From Blepharisma stoltei (lineage: Eukaryota; Ciliophora; Heterotrichea; Heterotrichida; Blepharismidae), in contig CAJZBQ010000017.1 of assembly GCA_914767885.1 (NCBI GenBank), positions 682,001 through 746,000 on the forward strand: a stretch of 64,000 nt of DNA. The letters run 5' to 3'. Positions within the stretch are counted from its first letter, which is position 1; each line of letters starts with the position of its first letter. This document shows, piece by piece, positions 12,005 to 24,300 of this stretch. Position numbers and translations under genes: made by a program. Below the pieces are notes generated by a model. It did no database searches. It worked only from the letters and a program-made list of their open reading frames with translations, and had not been told where the DNA came from.

Positions 12005-13363
12005 TTTGAATTAAAAGCAGGAAAGCAATTTATTATTAACTTTTAAAATAATGATCTTTAATAAATAGACTTTTTAACATAAATAATTAGCATAAGAATA
12101 AGCTAATTTTCATCAGAAATTGTATTTGTGGCTTTCCAAATAATGAGCTATTAAATTTGATGATTAGTCTATAGATCATAATGCTAAAAAATGCCATTTA
12201 TTTCATCTGATTAGAAGTATATGAGACAAAAATTTTAACTTGATAATGTATAAGAATCAAAAATTCTGACAAATGCAACTCTTAGAGGTGAACAGAGCAT
12301 TTGAAAATCCTATTTCAACGAAAATCTCATTTTGAGTAAGAAATTAGCTGTCTAGTATAAATATTCATACTACCTCTGTTCAAATGGAAGAAAAAAACTC
12401 CTAAAAGGGCTTAATTTTTTTAAATTAATAAATATATATTAAACGTAATATTTCATTTAATTAATATCTCGACTGGTTTCAACCGAGTTTTACTTGACCA
12501 TAAAGTTGAGAAAATTGTGCGTTATTAGGTTGCCCATAAATTTTGTATATCAAATCACTCCTTTATGAGTAAAAAATATTTACAGAATATTGGAGTGGGG
12601 AGTAAGTATATTTTTTATAAATGAGCATGCTCTATTACTTGATTATTAATATAAAATTATCTTTTATCTGTTCGCTATTCCATATTTAATATAAGAAATT
12701 AGAAATTTAATCTTTTTTTCAATGATTGGCTATATTTTATTAATTTTACGTCGTATTAGCATTTCTAATTATTTAACTTAAAAATTGGAGATATATTTTC
12801 TACAATTATTCATATACTAAATTTTTAAGCTATATAAGACTCTAAAGGGCTGTTATTAAATTTAAATAAAGAGAAAATAATAAAATTATCAAAATTATAT
12901 ATTTAAAATTTAAATAGCCTAGATCAATTATATGGTTTTCTTTACTATGCTAGCTATACATAAATAGCCCATGAGAGTCAGCCATTTTATAGCAAATTCA
13001 CCCTATAAATTAGGTTTATTCAATAATTTGGTACTAGACTCGCATTTGGATCTGGATATTTCATATTAGACTAGTATATAATATAAATTTTTAGCAAGAA
13101 TTTAAATAATATTCAGAACTTTCCCTCTCAATCTGTATGAATCAAATAGGCAGAAAACTATTGTTTGCTTTTCCAAATTATATATCCTAAAAAGCAATCT
13201 AAAACCCTCATATTTATATCATGAATTAATAATTTTACATTGAATGCTTAAACAATATCATAAACTTTTTCTCCGCTTAATGGTGATCATCTTTAATAAA
13301 AGATTACAAATTACTTCCTGCTGAATATTTATGTAGTTTCAGAATTTTTATTAAAAAATAATA
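12005..13363. other. Spacer between genes 2 and 3
   Basis: Very AT-rich. I find no coding frame with paralog similarity, no repeat shared with the rest of the window and no hairpin of note. Confidence 0.6.
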
Positions 13364-16300
13364 ATGTCTTCAGATTTTCGAATTGATGACGAAGAAATCA
13401 TAATCAAAATATAGTGCCGTCTTCATGAACAGAAATTCTTCCTTAAAACAAATTTGGTTATTAGATTTGGCTTTATCCAGAGAATTTTTCATAGTAGTGG
13501 TCGAGTTTTAGCCTGAGCAGAATTGGAAAATCTTATTTTTTGACCCAAAAGCCCACCCTCGTGAAATTTTTATGGAAAAAAAATCTGATATATAAGTGTT
13601 TGATTTTAAACATTTTTCATATATCCTGAGAGTAGAGAAAGCCTTATTAGGTGATGCCAAATTTAAAAACTATAACTAACTAAGATTAAAATGACAAAGA
13701 AAGCCTTTACTACAGCGATTTTTTATCACAGTCGTTCTTCTCAAACAAGGTAAAAACTTATTTTTATGGATTTTTTGGGAATCTGTTTAAAATCAAATAT
13801 CACAAAAAAACCAAGCAAAAAGTGCAAATGCTCAATGAAATTTTAATAAATACTATTATGACTTTACAATTAACAAGCTTAGCATGGTATCCTAATTTAG
13901 ATGCCGAAATGTGGGATTCTTGTAAAATTTTTTGAAGTCGATTAGGAATTGTGAGCTATGATGAGGTTTGTGCTGCTTGAAATATTATGGGATTTTGCTT
14001 TTATGGAACTGTCGCTTTATTAGCGATCTGTTTAGGATCATTTTGGGTATTTGGAACTTATAACGTCTTTAGATAGGTTAGATTAAGATGTGGATTTTTC
14101 GCCCTAGTTCCTGAACACCCGTGCACTCCACGATTAGCTTGAGCCCAGGCTGAAAATCCCTGTTTCTCGGAAGAGGGCATTTTTCCTGCATGACCTGAGT
14201 CATACGAACTTTGCCGCGGATATCTATTTTTCAACAAGAAATCAATTTACCCAGCCATTTTCTCTTAGGTAAGAGAGATGTTGCACTTGAATTCCTTGCT
14301 AACATATCTTCCCTTTTTCCCTTGATTCAGAATCAAAGGAGAAGCTCAATGCTTTCGCAATTTGGGAGAGTCCACAAAGTACCCCAGGCAGGTAAGCTCA
14401 ACCTACCTCTTTCGGACACCAAGCCTGGGCCTGGGCGCTTCATGAAAAAAGATATAAAAACTGCTGCTCGAGCCAGGCCACTAGCCAGCCGAAATTGTGC
14501 TGGCCTCTCGTTTCTAGGCTAACCCAATCTTTCGACAGCTCTTTGCGCCAAAAACTATGCTCGGATATACATAAGGACACAAGGACGTGCCCCTCGTCGT
14601 CCAATTTTATGCATATTGAAACGTCTTTAATTAATTTTTTTAAATTTTTTTTTATAAATTAAAATTGTACGTTAAGAATTCAAGCACAATCCAATTCTAT
14701 ATATATTTATTTGAAAAAAGAGCCTCCAACGTTTTTGGCAAGTTTTCCTCAAAAAATTGCATTTTTTCTTACTTCAGTTTGTCTTATCCCAAGTACAATG
14801 ATTTCGCTTACTCTCGTTATAAAATATCACTAATTTTCTAAAATATATTTTTTTTATTTTATTTTATTAAATTTTTTTATATATAAATAAAGTTATGGTC
14901 TTTAAATATTCGCTTTGGCCTAAAGAAACAGTCAAAGAATATGACGGAATTTCATCTGGAGAGACCATAAATTTCGGGATGCCTGGGGTCGTTTTTTCAA
15001 TTATGAGTATAGGTCTACTAGTGCTTGTAAGCGTTTTTTCAGAGCTTTTTACCTGTGACATTAAGCATTCTCATAGCCAAAAAAATCTAAAGGCAAGATC
15101 TTCGGCTTCTTTAGACTTTCACAGGAGGTGATTTTATATTTTTATGTGTTCTGCTTATATGGGTTTTGGTGACACAAATGTAATAATCCATCAAATTATT
15201 TCTGCTGCATGATCTATATACTTATTGATAAAAAGCTTTATAGTTTTACAGTATTATAATGTATTCGAAAACTCAGTTCAAGCATGTGAGCAAGCTTCGA
15301 TTTCGGTTACACTTCTGATTTTTATTTTTGGACAGATAATGGATAACGCAGTAATTATTGTTATTCTCAGTATCTTCCTACAGCCTATAGTATTTATTTT
15401 TACTATTTTATTGGTCAAAAAATATTACTGCAATTTGCCGAACCGAACAAGCAGAATAAATAATCAATTTGATTTTGAAAGAAAATTTCGAAATTTTTTA
15501 ATTGATGAAAATAAGGAAAATAAAGATAAAGTTCTAAATTTATTTAACTCCCCACTCTCTAAGTGAACAAAACCATTAGAAAAATCCTTATTTTTTGCCT
15601 AGAAAACAGCTTGTATTTTAAACACACAAATTTCGCAAATTAAATTAAATTTTTTTTAAAAAAATTTTTTAGAATTTATATATAATTGTTTTTAAAAAAA
15701 CAAAATTAACCCCCTCCGTGAGCGAACAAGATTTTTTGCTCGCCCACGGAGGGGATAGTAAGGAATATTGGAATTCAAGCTTTTTTTATAAAGAAAAGCT
15801 ATTTGTTATGTGGGAGTTTAATTATTGTTTATATTTAAAAGATGAGAGATTAGCAAGAATAAAATTATCGAAAATTTCGGCAGTAAAATCATCATTCGAA
15901 GGAGATATCCAAAAATGAAGAATTTTTACATGGCTAGAAAATAAAAAGCGCAAGCCATTTCCTGACATAAATTATTTACAATATTTGAAAGAACTAAGCA
16001 GGGTTAAAAAAATTGATGAAGAACTATGTCTTATCTTAATAGAATTACATAATGAATTTTTAGCAAGATCACCAAGAATAGACAAACTTATTAAATTGGT
16101 AATTCGCACATCAATAACTGCAAAGCAAACTGCAGAAAGTTATAAATCATTAACAGAAAAACACAAAAATTTCGAAAGCTATGACCTATATGCAAGTTTT
16201 TTAGACAACATAGCAGGAAATCATGACGAGGCAAATTTAATCAATAGAAAGAAAAACAACATAAGCCACTATTACAATCAAAAAAATGATGAGCGACTAG

Positions 16301-19300
16301 AAAAATATGGTAAAGGCGTCGGAGTAATCTTAATTTCTTGTGCAAATAATAATTTTGGATCTATTGTTTACCTCAATGAAAAAGCTGCTACCAATCTAAA
16401 ATCTTCAGTATCAAATATTTATGGCGCCTCTATCTTGAATTTTATTCCTGCTCCTTATGATATTTCTCATGAAAAAATAATGAAAAAGTTTATTTATGAC
16501 TGCACATCAACTCATATATGTTCTCATCAAGACCTAATGTTCCAATGCACTGATGGATTTTTTCTTGAATGTGATACGCTAATCAAATTAACAGCATTTC
16601 ATAACTCAGCCTATTATTTGCTATCATTTAAGCCAAAAAAGACATCAAGAGATATTGCTTTGATTTCGGATGAGGGATTTATCATCTCTCATTCAATTTC
16701 TTTTCCATACTGTTTTTCTAATGAAAAATGTTTAAATAATTGGTCGATTTCGAAAATTTTCCCAAATTTTGGAAACTTGAAGAAAGATGTTCCTTGGCTC
16801 TATTAAAAAAATTGTAACTATTCATGTAATGGATTTTAATAATTTTTTTTTAAAAAAAATAGAAAATAGCTATTTTGAAAATGATAATCCCTGATCTACT
16901 TTCCTTGAAATTTTAACTCACAATGGAAAAGAAATTGGGATTGTAAATGTAAAAAAAGATAAATAAAATGGCATTCGGTTCGAGAGAAATTAGCTTTGCT
17001 AATTTTCTCTCTCTCATGGAATTTTATTTATGGGGTTAGGTTTTCTCTCGAGAACTTCTGCACAGCAATAGACGTTTAACTCTGGGGATAACTAGAGGAA
17101 CGCCTCCTTAGTGCATCAAGAGGCTCGGAGTTTTACCTCTCAGCACATCCCCATGGGAGGATGACCCTTAGGCGGAACACGCGCAGGAGCTGAGTCAGGG
17201 CGAGGCATCGGCAACGCGCCGGTGAGAAGTGCAGCAAGACTGGCGACGAAGCTTTGGTACAAGGCTTTGGGCCTGGGCTGACCAGGTTAATCCAAGATGG
17301 CTCGGTGACATCACAAGTTTTGCCAAAAGCCCTTTTATAGGGGCTGCGGCACCGGACACCTTAAAGACCGAATTATTAAGTAAGTAAGTAAGTAAATGTA
17401 AAAAAAGAAAATTAAATCAAAAACAATGAATTTATTAGTAATCATACATGATGCTGAAGAGCTAGCCAAATGAAAATTAAATGAAAACGAAGAATTTAAC
17501 TCAGAAACAATTGATGACAGGCTAAACCTTGAAGAAAATGATATTTCGATATTTAAAGAGATTAAGCAAAGTAACGAAAAAAAGCTTCAGGATTTTCCGG
17601 ATCAATTATTTGAAAGAAAAATGGTAAGATTAAGAACAATTCTGCCCCAAAAACTTGGCAGCACCAATGCTATTGGAATAGATGAAAGCAAAAAATTTGA
17701 AATGGCCCCAAGCGATGAGCCCTCAAGGCGCTCTTCAATAATTGCAAATCAATTACACACAAAATTTTCAAAATTATTGCTTGTCGAGTCCAAACAAAAA
17801 ATAAGAATTTTACAATTGGTGTTATTTATAGCGGTACAAAATATTTAGATGTCCTCAACTCTAGCCTGCGTTATAGGGATTTTAGCTTATATGATAACTG
17901 ACATATCACATACAACAGCTATGAGCTCTTTTAATCGTCAAGGAAAACTCCTATTCAATTTAGTATATATGGCAGATTTAGCTAGAACATTGGATAAAGG
18001 GAAATTGCTAGGCTCTCCAAAATATTTGGAGGACCATTATGGTTATCTTTTAGGTAATCTTTCACTTGAACTAGAAAATCTTCAAGGATACTTACTAGAC
18101 GATTTTCGACAGTGAGATTATTGCCCATATGCAAAAGTAATCAGTAAGCCAATTATACCTCAATGAAACTTTGATGGGGCATATCCTGAAATTATTTTTG
18201 AAAATTTTTATGATACGGTGACAGATTTCATATATTCTGTATTTTTTATTTAGGGGACAAATTTAATTGATGACATAAGAAATAACAGAAGTTACTCAAA
18301 TCATGTAAAATTTATAATGGCTAATGGTCTGGGTTATACTTTTAATTATGTAAATAGGACAATGAGTGAGATTGTAAATTGCGAAGTGGACAGAGTAAAA
18401 GAAACAGGAGAAAAAATAGGAGCTTTATTAATGTTTGGATTTTGCACTGTTGGAGTTTTGGTATTTATCGTTGGAGGATTCATTTTTTTAGTATCAAAAA
18501 AACACGATGAATTTTGAAATTTTGTGCTTGAAAAAGCTCAGTCTTCATTAGTTCAACTAAAAGCATCTTCCATAGATCGGCTTTTAATGGTGCATGGGCT
18601 GGATTTTCAATCAGAAACAAATGCTCAACTTAAAAACTCTCGAAAAAAAATTCAGTCAAATTTGTATAAAAGCTACATATGAAGGGTTGCAATATTTTTT
18701 ACAATTGTTGCTTCGTATTATCTATTGATTTATTTCTATTTATATCCAAGTTGTGAAAAAAATATGATAAATCGGCCAAAATTCCTAACTCCACTCCATA
18801 CTATTTGTTGTCCAAAACCACCCTCATTGAAAATTTTTTATAAAAAAACTTTCATATATAAGCGATAATTAGTATAATGAAATCTCGATCTAATTCTATT
18901 TAATTTTAAAACATAAATTTTACAAATTAAATAAATGTTGCTTTCCAATTTTTTTGCGAATTTGGATTTTTTTAAATTGAAAAAAAATTATTATTATAAA
19001 ATTTATTACAAAAAATTTACTCACCCCCATCGTGTGAGTGAACAGAAAATTTTTATTCGCTCATGGGGTTAATTAAAAAAGTTATATATAAATTTTAGAA
19101 AATATTTTTTTTTCGAAATTTAAAAAAAATCCAAATTCGCAAAAATTGGAAAGTAAGTATTTATTTAATTTGTAAAATTTATGTTTTAAAATGCAAGCTG
19201 GTTAAAATAAGCAGAATTAGCTAATGATTTCATTCTAATAATAATCACTTGTATATCGATTTTTTTTCATAAAATATTTTTTTTCACTCACGGAGGGTGG

Positions 19301-19958
19301 ATTTTTAGGCAAAAAATAGGGATTTTCTAATGGTTTTGCTAGCGAAGTTTTTTGCTCGCTCGGGGGAGTAAGCAATTTCAATATTAGAAGATCTTTACTT
19401 TCAAGACTTACAGTATGGGCAAGAGAGATAAATGTGCCTTATCTAATTAAACTTTTGCCTTATCCCTACCTTTTCCCCAATCCTTCTAGTTTATTGCTAT
19501 CAACCTTGGACGAATTAAATAAAAAATCTAAAGAAATTGTGGAGTCTGATTTTGTAGCTCTCATGTCTGAAGAATTAAGAGAGAGAGTATTTGAAAAAGG
19601 AAATTCAACGATCAATAGGCTTTACTCTGGAACTCAGCCTGCAGTGACTATTATTAAAGATGATATTTATAATATTTTATCTTGAAATATTCAATATTAT
19701 TTAGCTGAAATCGTTTCTCTTTTAAACAAAGTAGCAGAGATTGAAAATGAAATTGGAAATGAGTTTGAATTAGCTGATAGAGACTCAAAAAATATTATAA
19801 ATTGGCAACTTAATGCTATAATTCTTACTACAGCTATTTATTCATTTGCCGTTGTTTTACTTTATTTCTTTTATTATTTGCCATATTTAAAGAAGCAAAT
19901 AAAGCAGTTGGAGATGTATGAAATTTTACCAACGATTTTAACAATGGAGTCTTCTTAA
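13364..19958 (+). CDS. Gene 3: PAS-domain multipass membrane protein, heavily interrupted
   Basis: Start ATG 13364 (MSSDFRIDD), stop TAA 19956-19958. Inserts: 13386-13690, 14059-14701, 14809-14893, 15545-15758, 16801-16870, 16943-17391, 18786-19368. Introns: 17834-17848 and 18239-18253. All domains of the family are present, including CDIKHSHSQKNLKARSS, the PAS domain (VYLNEKAATNLK, APYDISHEKIM) and the ADRDSK tail. After these removals the length is one base over a multiple of three. The shift sits at 17392-17410, where paralog-like VNVKKE is followed by one extra A. Treating GTAAATGTAAAAAAAG as a 16-nt intron restores frame exactly and gives about 1399 aa. Otherwise this copy is frameshifted. 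Close to gene 2 in sequence. Confidence 0.78.
13386..13690. mobile_element. 305-bp insert near the gene 3 start, flanked by ATGAC repeats, not TA
   Basis: The flanks read ATGACGAAGAAA (13386) and ATGACAAAGAAA (13691). Exact removal between the repeats gives MSSDFRIDDKESLYYSDF, in register with MSLDFRNDGKESSLYRDF of gene 4. TA-based joins give a stop or delete the KES motif. The inside (about 13540-13610) is a worn piece of the CTCCGTGAG MITE (CCCACCCTCGTG...GATATATAAG). Confidence 0.65.
14059..14701. other. IES, 643 bp, carrying a nested retroposon
   Basis: TA at 14059-14060 and 14702-14703; removal gives GTYIYLKKEPPTFLASFP, as in gene 2. The outer part alone would be an AT-rich IES of about 85 bp; the rest is the nested insert 14072-14619. 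Confidence 0.85.
14072..14619 (+). mobile_element. Nested retroposon-like insert with 10-bp target duplication
   Basis: The direct repeat AACGTCTTTA is at 14062-14071 and 14620-14629. The insert begins GATAGGTTAGATTAAG, resembling the TTAG-start elements in genes 6 and 7. It is much richer in G+C than its surroundings. A 103-codon open frame at 14211-14522 has no recognisable domain. Confidence 0.72.
14809..14893. other. IES, 85 bp, TA-bounded
   Basis: TA at 14809-14810 and 14894-14895. The junction gives MISLMVFKYSLWPKETVKEY, as in gene 4. Confidence 0.88.
15545..15758 (+). mobile_element. MITE-like IES, CTCCGTGAG family, copy D, internally deleted (214 bp)
   Basis: Starts ACTCCCCACTCTCTAAGTGAAC and keeps the 3' hairpin, but lacks about 140 bp of the middle. 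Removal gives NLFKEYWNSSFFYKEK. Confidence 0.88.
16801..16870. other. IES, about 70 bp
   Basis: An in-frame TAA at 16804 demands removal. TA 16801-16802 to 16871-16872 keeps frame and gives PWLYFENDNPWSTFLEILTH, with about 12 residues more than paralogs (PWIFTHNGKE). The exact right end is therefore less sure. Confidence 0.6.
16943..17391 (+). mobile_element. SINE-like retroposon, copy 1, with 17-bp target duplication
   Basis: The direct repeat GTAAATGTAAAAAAAGA is at 16943-16959 and 17392-17408; the body is 16960-17391. It begins TAAATAAAATGGCATTCGG and ends in a GTAA tail. It is about 80% alike to 46104-46533 by eye, including CAGCACATCCCC...GGGAGGATGACCC and AACACGCGCAGGAGCTGA. No protein is encoded. 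Tail repeat plus long duplication indicate insertion by target-primed reverse transcription, probably driven by a LINE. Confidence 0.85.
17392..17407 (+). other. Possible 16-nt intron created from coding sequence
   Basis: GTAAATGTAAAAAAAG corresponds to VNVKK in paralogs (VSIKR in gene 2), so it was coding. One extra A follows it. Splicing these 16 nt restores frame. Blepharisma introns are known to be 15-16 nt. Confidence 0.45.
18786..19368. mobile_element. Compound MITE-like IES, CTCCGTGAG family, copy E (583 bp)
   Basis: Two copies of the family face each other around a central word at about 19023-19070. The inner MITE sequence (GATAATTAGTATAATGAAATC) appears forward near 18861 and reversed near 19215-19250. 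Removal gives FLSNFNIRRSLLSRLTVWARE, matching gene 2. Confidence 0.85.
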
Positions 19959-20104
19959 TTTTTGAACAGAAAAACTTATTAATGCATGTTTATATAAATC
20001 CTTACAATTAAGATTTCATTTTAAAATAAATTTTGTAAATATTAATTATTCGAACTGAAAGTTTTATTTTAAAAAATGAATAGATTGTCATAAACTTTCA
20101 AATG

Positions 20105-20416
20105 AGAGAATTTATATTTTTTGTATTCTGCTTATATGGATCTTGGCGACACAAATATCATAATCCATCAAATTATTTCTATTACATTATAATTTTATTT
20201 CTTGATAAATAATGATTAGTGTGAATAGCTGCAGTAATTATCTTTATCCTCAGCGTCTTCTCAAAGCCTATAGCATTTAAATTTTCGATTTTATTAGTAA
20301 AGAAATATTTAGCAGCTTGCCTACTCGAGCGAACATAATATATAATAAATTTGATATTAAAGGAAAATTAAGAATTGTTCAATTGATGAAATTAGAAGTT
20401 TTTTACTTTATTTAAG
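20105..20416 (+). pseudogene. Truncated, decayed fragment of the gene family
   Basis: Nucleotide match to gene 3 from the segment FYIFMCSAYMGFGDTNVIIHQ (here shifted in frame) through the ILSIFLQP and LLVKKYY segments to KVLNLF. Multiple indels and stops; the stretch between about 20180 and 20230 is missing. No promoter or start. Probably a partial duplicate left by rearrangement. Confidence 0.8.
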
Positions 20417-20528
20417 AATCTATCCTATTTCTTGCTTTATAGCCAACTATCATCAAATTAGCCATCATTGAATACTTTAAAATTAATTAAAAAGGCTTGG
20501 ATAATCTAGAATAGATTAAGCTCGGTCT

Positions 20529-20744
20529 TTATTTCTCATAGGCAATCCAATAATTTTTATCATGAGTTCTCATGTGTTTAAAAAAATACAAATATCAGTC
20601 ATCTTTAATCTCAAACTTATTTATTCTTAGAAATTTCACTCTGAGCTCATCATATGAAAAATTATCAATAGCATGGTTATTAATTTCATACTTTCCATCT
20701 AGTTCTATTAAATAATCATCTTCAGATATTATTTGAACTTTCAT
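20529..20744 (-). CDS. Small ORF of unknown function (71 aa with TGA as Trp)
   Basis: Reads MKVQIISEDDYLIELDGKYE at the start and ends THDKNYWIAYEK before TAA. TGA codes one Trp in KDDWYLYFF. Composition (Asp, Lys, Tyr, Asn rich, charge-balanced) looks like a folded protein, not noise. It has no similarity to the PAS family. It lies in the spacer, opposite to its neighbours, with no visible intron. An upstream in-phase extension is not evident. It may be a real small gene or the last exon of something larger. Confidence 0.45.
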
Positions 20745-21223
20745 CAAATTCTCTTAGACTTTTTAATTCATAAAGTGCTAAGTAAAATGCTATTTAAATA
20801 GTTGAGTCTCTGAATCTAATGATTTTACGAAGAGTTCTCAAATAAATATTAATTATTTAAATGGCTTTGCTTGCCAGCAGAGAAAGTAGGCTAACCCAAT
20901 ATTAAGCAAAGAGCCCAGTGCCCTATAACTTAAATGCAAAAATATAATAGTGCTAAAAATACTTCTCTTTGTAATAAAAGATTTGATCTCTCTTATCGAT
21001 TTTATAATAGCTTTAAAATTCTTTTTTTGCAAATCTAAAATATTTATAATGTTTTTTTATTAAAAGTCTAAAGATGAATTAAGTTTTCATGGGCTTTTGT
21101 TATGCACATAAAATTGAAGCAATATGTAATTTAAGCTTGATTTTTTTTTAAATTGACAAAAATACTTAAATCTTAATTTAGTCAGAAAAGCTTAACTCCC
21201 TATGATTAGATATAGAAATTTCC

Positions 21224-21256
21224 TGATGATGGCGCTCAATGTGCCATCATGGGCAA
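21224..21256. repeat. Hairpin relic of the TTGCCCGATGATGGCGC family
   Basis: TGATGATGGCGC-TCAAT-GTGCCATCATGGGCAA, the same hairpin as at both ends of 58055-58265, but alone. Confidence 0.75.
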
Positions 21257-21374
21257 TTTGTATATGCAAAATTATTTCCTTGCCTACATATGTCAGTGGC
21301 TTCAATAAAAATAGGGAAATTTTTCAATAGATTGATAATCAAGGAAAGAAGAGAGTATGCCATTTTCATAATTA

Positions 21375-24300
21375 ATGTCAATGTCCTTAGATTTTCGCAA
21401 TGATGGCAAAGAGAGTTCTCTGTATCGTGACTTCTTATCACAATCTCTTTACTCAAGTCATATTAAAACGTATTTTTATGGCTTTTTTGGAAATCTTTTC
21501 AGGATCAAATATGATATAAAAACAAAATTCAATGTGCAACTGCTAAATGAGGTTATAATAAATGCAATTATGACTTTACAATTAACAAGTTTGACATGAT
21601 ATCCATATTTAGACATTGAAGGATGAGATTCTTATAAAATTTTTTGGAACAGGCTAGGAATTGTAAGTTATGATGAAGTCTGTGCTTCTTTAAATATAAT
21701 GGAATTTTGCTTTTATGGGACCGCAAGTCTATTAATGATTTGTTTAGGGTCATTTTGAATCTTTGGGATTTATATATATTTAAAAAAAGATCCTCCAGCA
21801 TTTTTGGCAACTTTTCCACAGAAAATTGCATTTTTTTTAACTTCAGCTTGTCTAATCCCTAGTACCATGATTTCGCTTATGGTATTTAAATACTCGCTTT
21901 GGCCTAAAAAGCATGTTGATGAATACGATGGAATTTCATCAGGAGAAGCCCTTAATTTTGGCGTTACAGGGGGAATTTGTTCCATAATATGTATAGTCTT
22001 GCTGGTACTTATAAGCGTTTGATCTGAGTTTTTTACTTGTGACATTAAGCATTCCCACAGCAAAGCAAATCTTAGAGCAAGATCTTCAGCTGCCTTAGAT
22101 ATTCATAGAAGATGGTTTTATATTTTTATGGGTTTTGCCTATATAGGCTTTGGAGACTCAAATGTAATATAACTATTTACAAAAAATAAAAACATGTCTA
22201 CTGGTAACCATTATTGTTTTTAAATATAAGCAAAACAACAACTAATAGAATGAATGTTTTCATTCATTATAATTAGGCATAATACATCAGATTATTTCAG
22301 CTTTATGATCTATATACTTATTGGTAAAAAATATTATTTCTATGCAATATTATAATGTATTTGAAAACTCAATTATTGCCTGTGGGTTAGCTTCGGTCTC
22401 AGTGACGCTTTTAATTTTTATTTTTGGACAGATAATGGATAACGCGATGATTACTGTTATCTTAACTCCCAGCTTTATCAGTGACTGAGGCAATTAAAAA
22501 AAATTAATTATGGGAAATTAATCAATAATATTTAATATATAATTAATAGTAATAGGCTTTAAAGATTAATTAATAGGCAAATTAAATTGTTCATTTGGGA
22601 AATTTTAATATAAAATTGAAAAAATATCGCAGCTCCTTAAGAGGGCATTAGAATTATCTCTCATGAGAGAAGGAGTAAGCATCTTTCTCCAACCGATGGT
22701 CTTAATTTTTACTATATTGCTAGCAAGGAAAAACTATTACAGCTTACCATGCAAGATTGAAAATATAAAAAATCAGTTTGATTTTGAAAGAAAATTTCGT
22801 CATTTTTTAATCGATGAAAATAGAGAAAATAAGAATGAAGTTTTAGATTTATTTAAAGAATATTGGAACATGAGTCTATTTCAGAAAAATAAGTTTTTTG
22901 TTATGTGAGAGTTTTATTATTGTCTCCATTTAAAAGATGAGAGATTAGCAAGAATAAAATTATCCAAAATTTCGACAGTTAAATCATCATTCGAAGCAGA
23001 TATTCAAGAATGAAGGATTTTTACTTGGCTATTAAATAGAAAATATAAACCTTTCCCTGACATAAATTATTTGCATTACTTAAAAGAACTTAGTAGGGTA
23101 AAAAAATTTGACGAAAAATTATGCCTTATCTTGGTAGAATTGTGCAGCGAATTTTCATCAAGGTCACCAAAAATTGATAGACTTATTAAATTAGTCAATA
23201 AAACATCGAACAGTATCAAAGTGACTACAGAAAATTACAAATTAATAACAGAAAAACACAAAAATTTTGAAAGCTATGACCTGTATGCAAGCTTTCTAGA
23301 CAACATTATAAGCAACCACGAGGAAGCGAATTTAGTGAATAGAAAGAAAAATGGTCTAAATCAATACCAAAAAAATGACGATGACAGGCTAGAAAACTAT
23401 GGAAAAGGCGTTGGAGTAATTTTAATTTCTTGTGCAGTAGATTCCTTTGGGTCTATTGCTTATCTCAATGAAAAGGCTGCTGTCACTTTAAAATCTTCAA
23501 TAATAAATATCAGCGGTACATCTGTTATGAATTTCATTCCTCCACCTTATGATCTTATACACAAATAAATATATACATAAAATGGAGAGTCAGATCTGAA
23601 CACTTTCTCAGTGATTGCTATCCATGCATTTCTGTCATGATTTTTGAGCTGTAAGTTGGCTTAAACATATCTGTTGTCAAAGTGAGGGAATAAACGCAAA
23701 TATGATGTTTTGTGACCATATTCAATGGGTAATATGAAGGATTCTTTTTTAAAAGCAATGGACTTTTAAGATAGAGCAAGAAGACGTATCTGCTCAAGCT
23801 GCTATTAAGGTGGAATTGGCTAGAAATTTTTTCAGGGATTATGTGAAAAAGGTAAGATATCTAGACAAACCAAAAATGGCTTCCTTACAGGAGCAAAACT
23901 GACTAGAGACCGTTTGGGGGGTGGAGGCAGAAATGGTGGTTCCGGAAAAGATCTAGAACCTAATAGGGAGATATCACTATCGAGAAGCAAGGGTGCCTTG
24001 GGCTCAGATTTATCAGAGATGAAAAAACTCAATTAGCTCGTAGCTCCATGCGGCATCTTTAGAAGTAGAGGACTTTGAATTCTAGCACTAACTAGCGATA
24101 CACGAAAAAATAATGAAAAAATTTATTTTTGAGTGCACATCAACCTTGGTCAGCTCTCACCATGATTTGGTATTCCGATGCACTGATGGATTTTTATTAG
24201 AATGTGACACCCTAATTAAATTATCAGCATTTCATAACTCAGCTTATTTTCTTTTGTCATTTAAGCCCAAAAAGACATCAAGACATGTCGCTTTAATATC

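Larger units (their letters stand above)
19959..21374. other. Spacer between genes 3 and 4
   Basis: Contains a gene-family fragment (20105-20416), a small minus-strand ORF (20529-20744) and a hairpin relic (21224-21256). The remainder is plain AT-rich sequence. Confidence 0.6.

Noticed and set aside
16960-17391. tRNA-derived SINE with RNA polymerase III boxes
   Set aside because: GGTTCGAGAGA near the start resembles a B box only loosely and I could not fold a tRNA-like head, so I keep the neutral term SINE-like.
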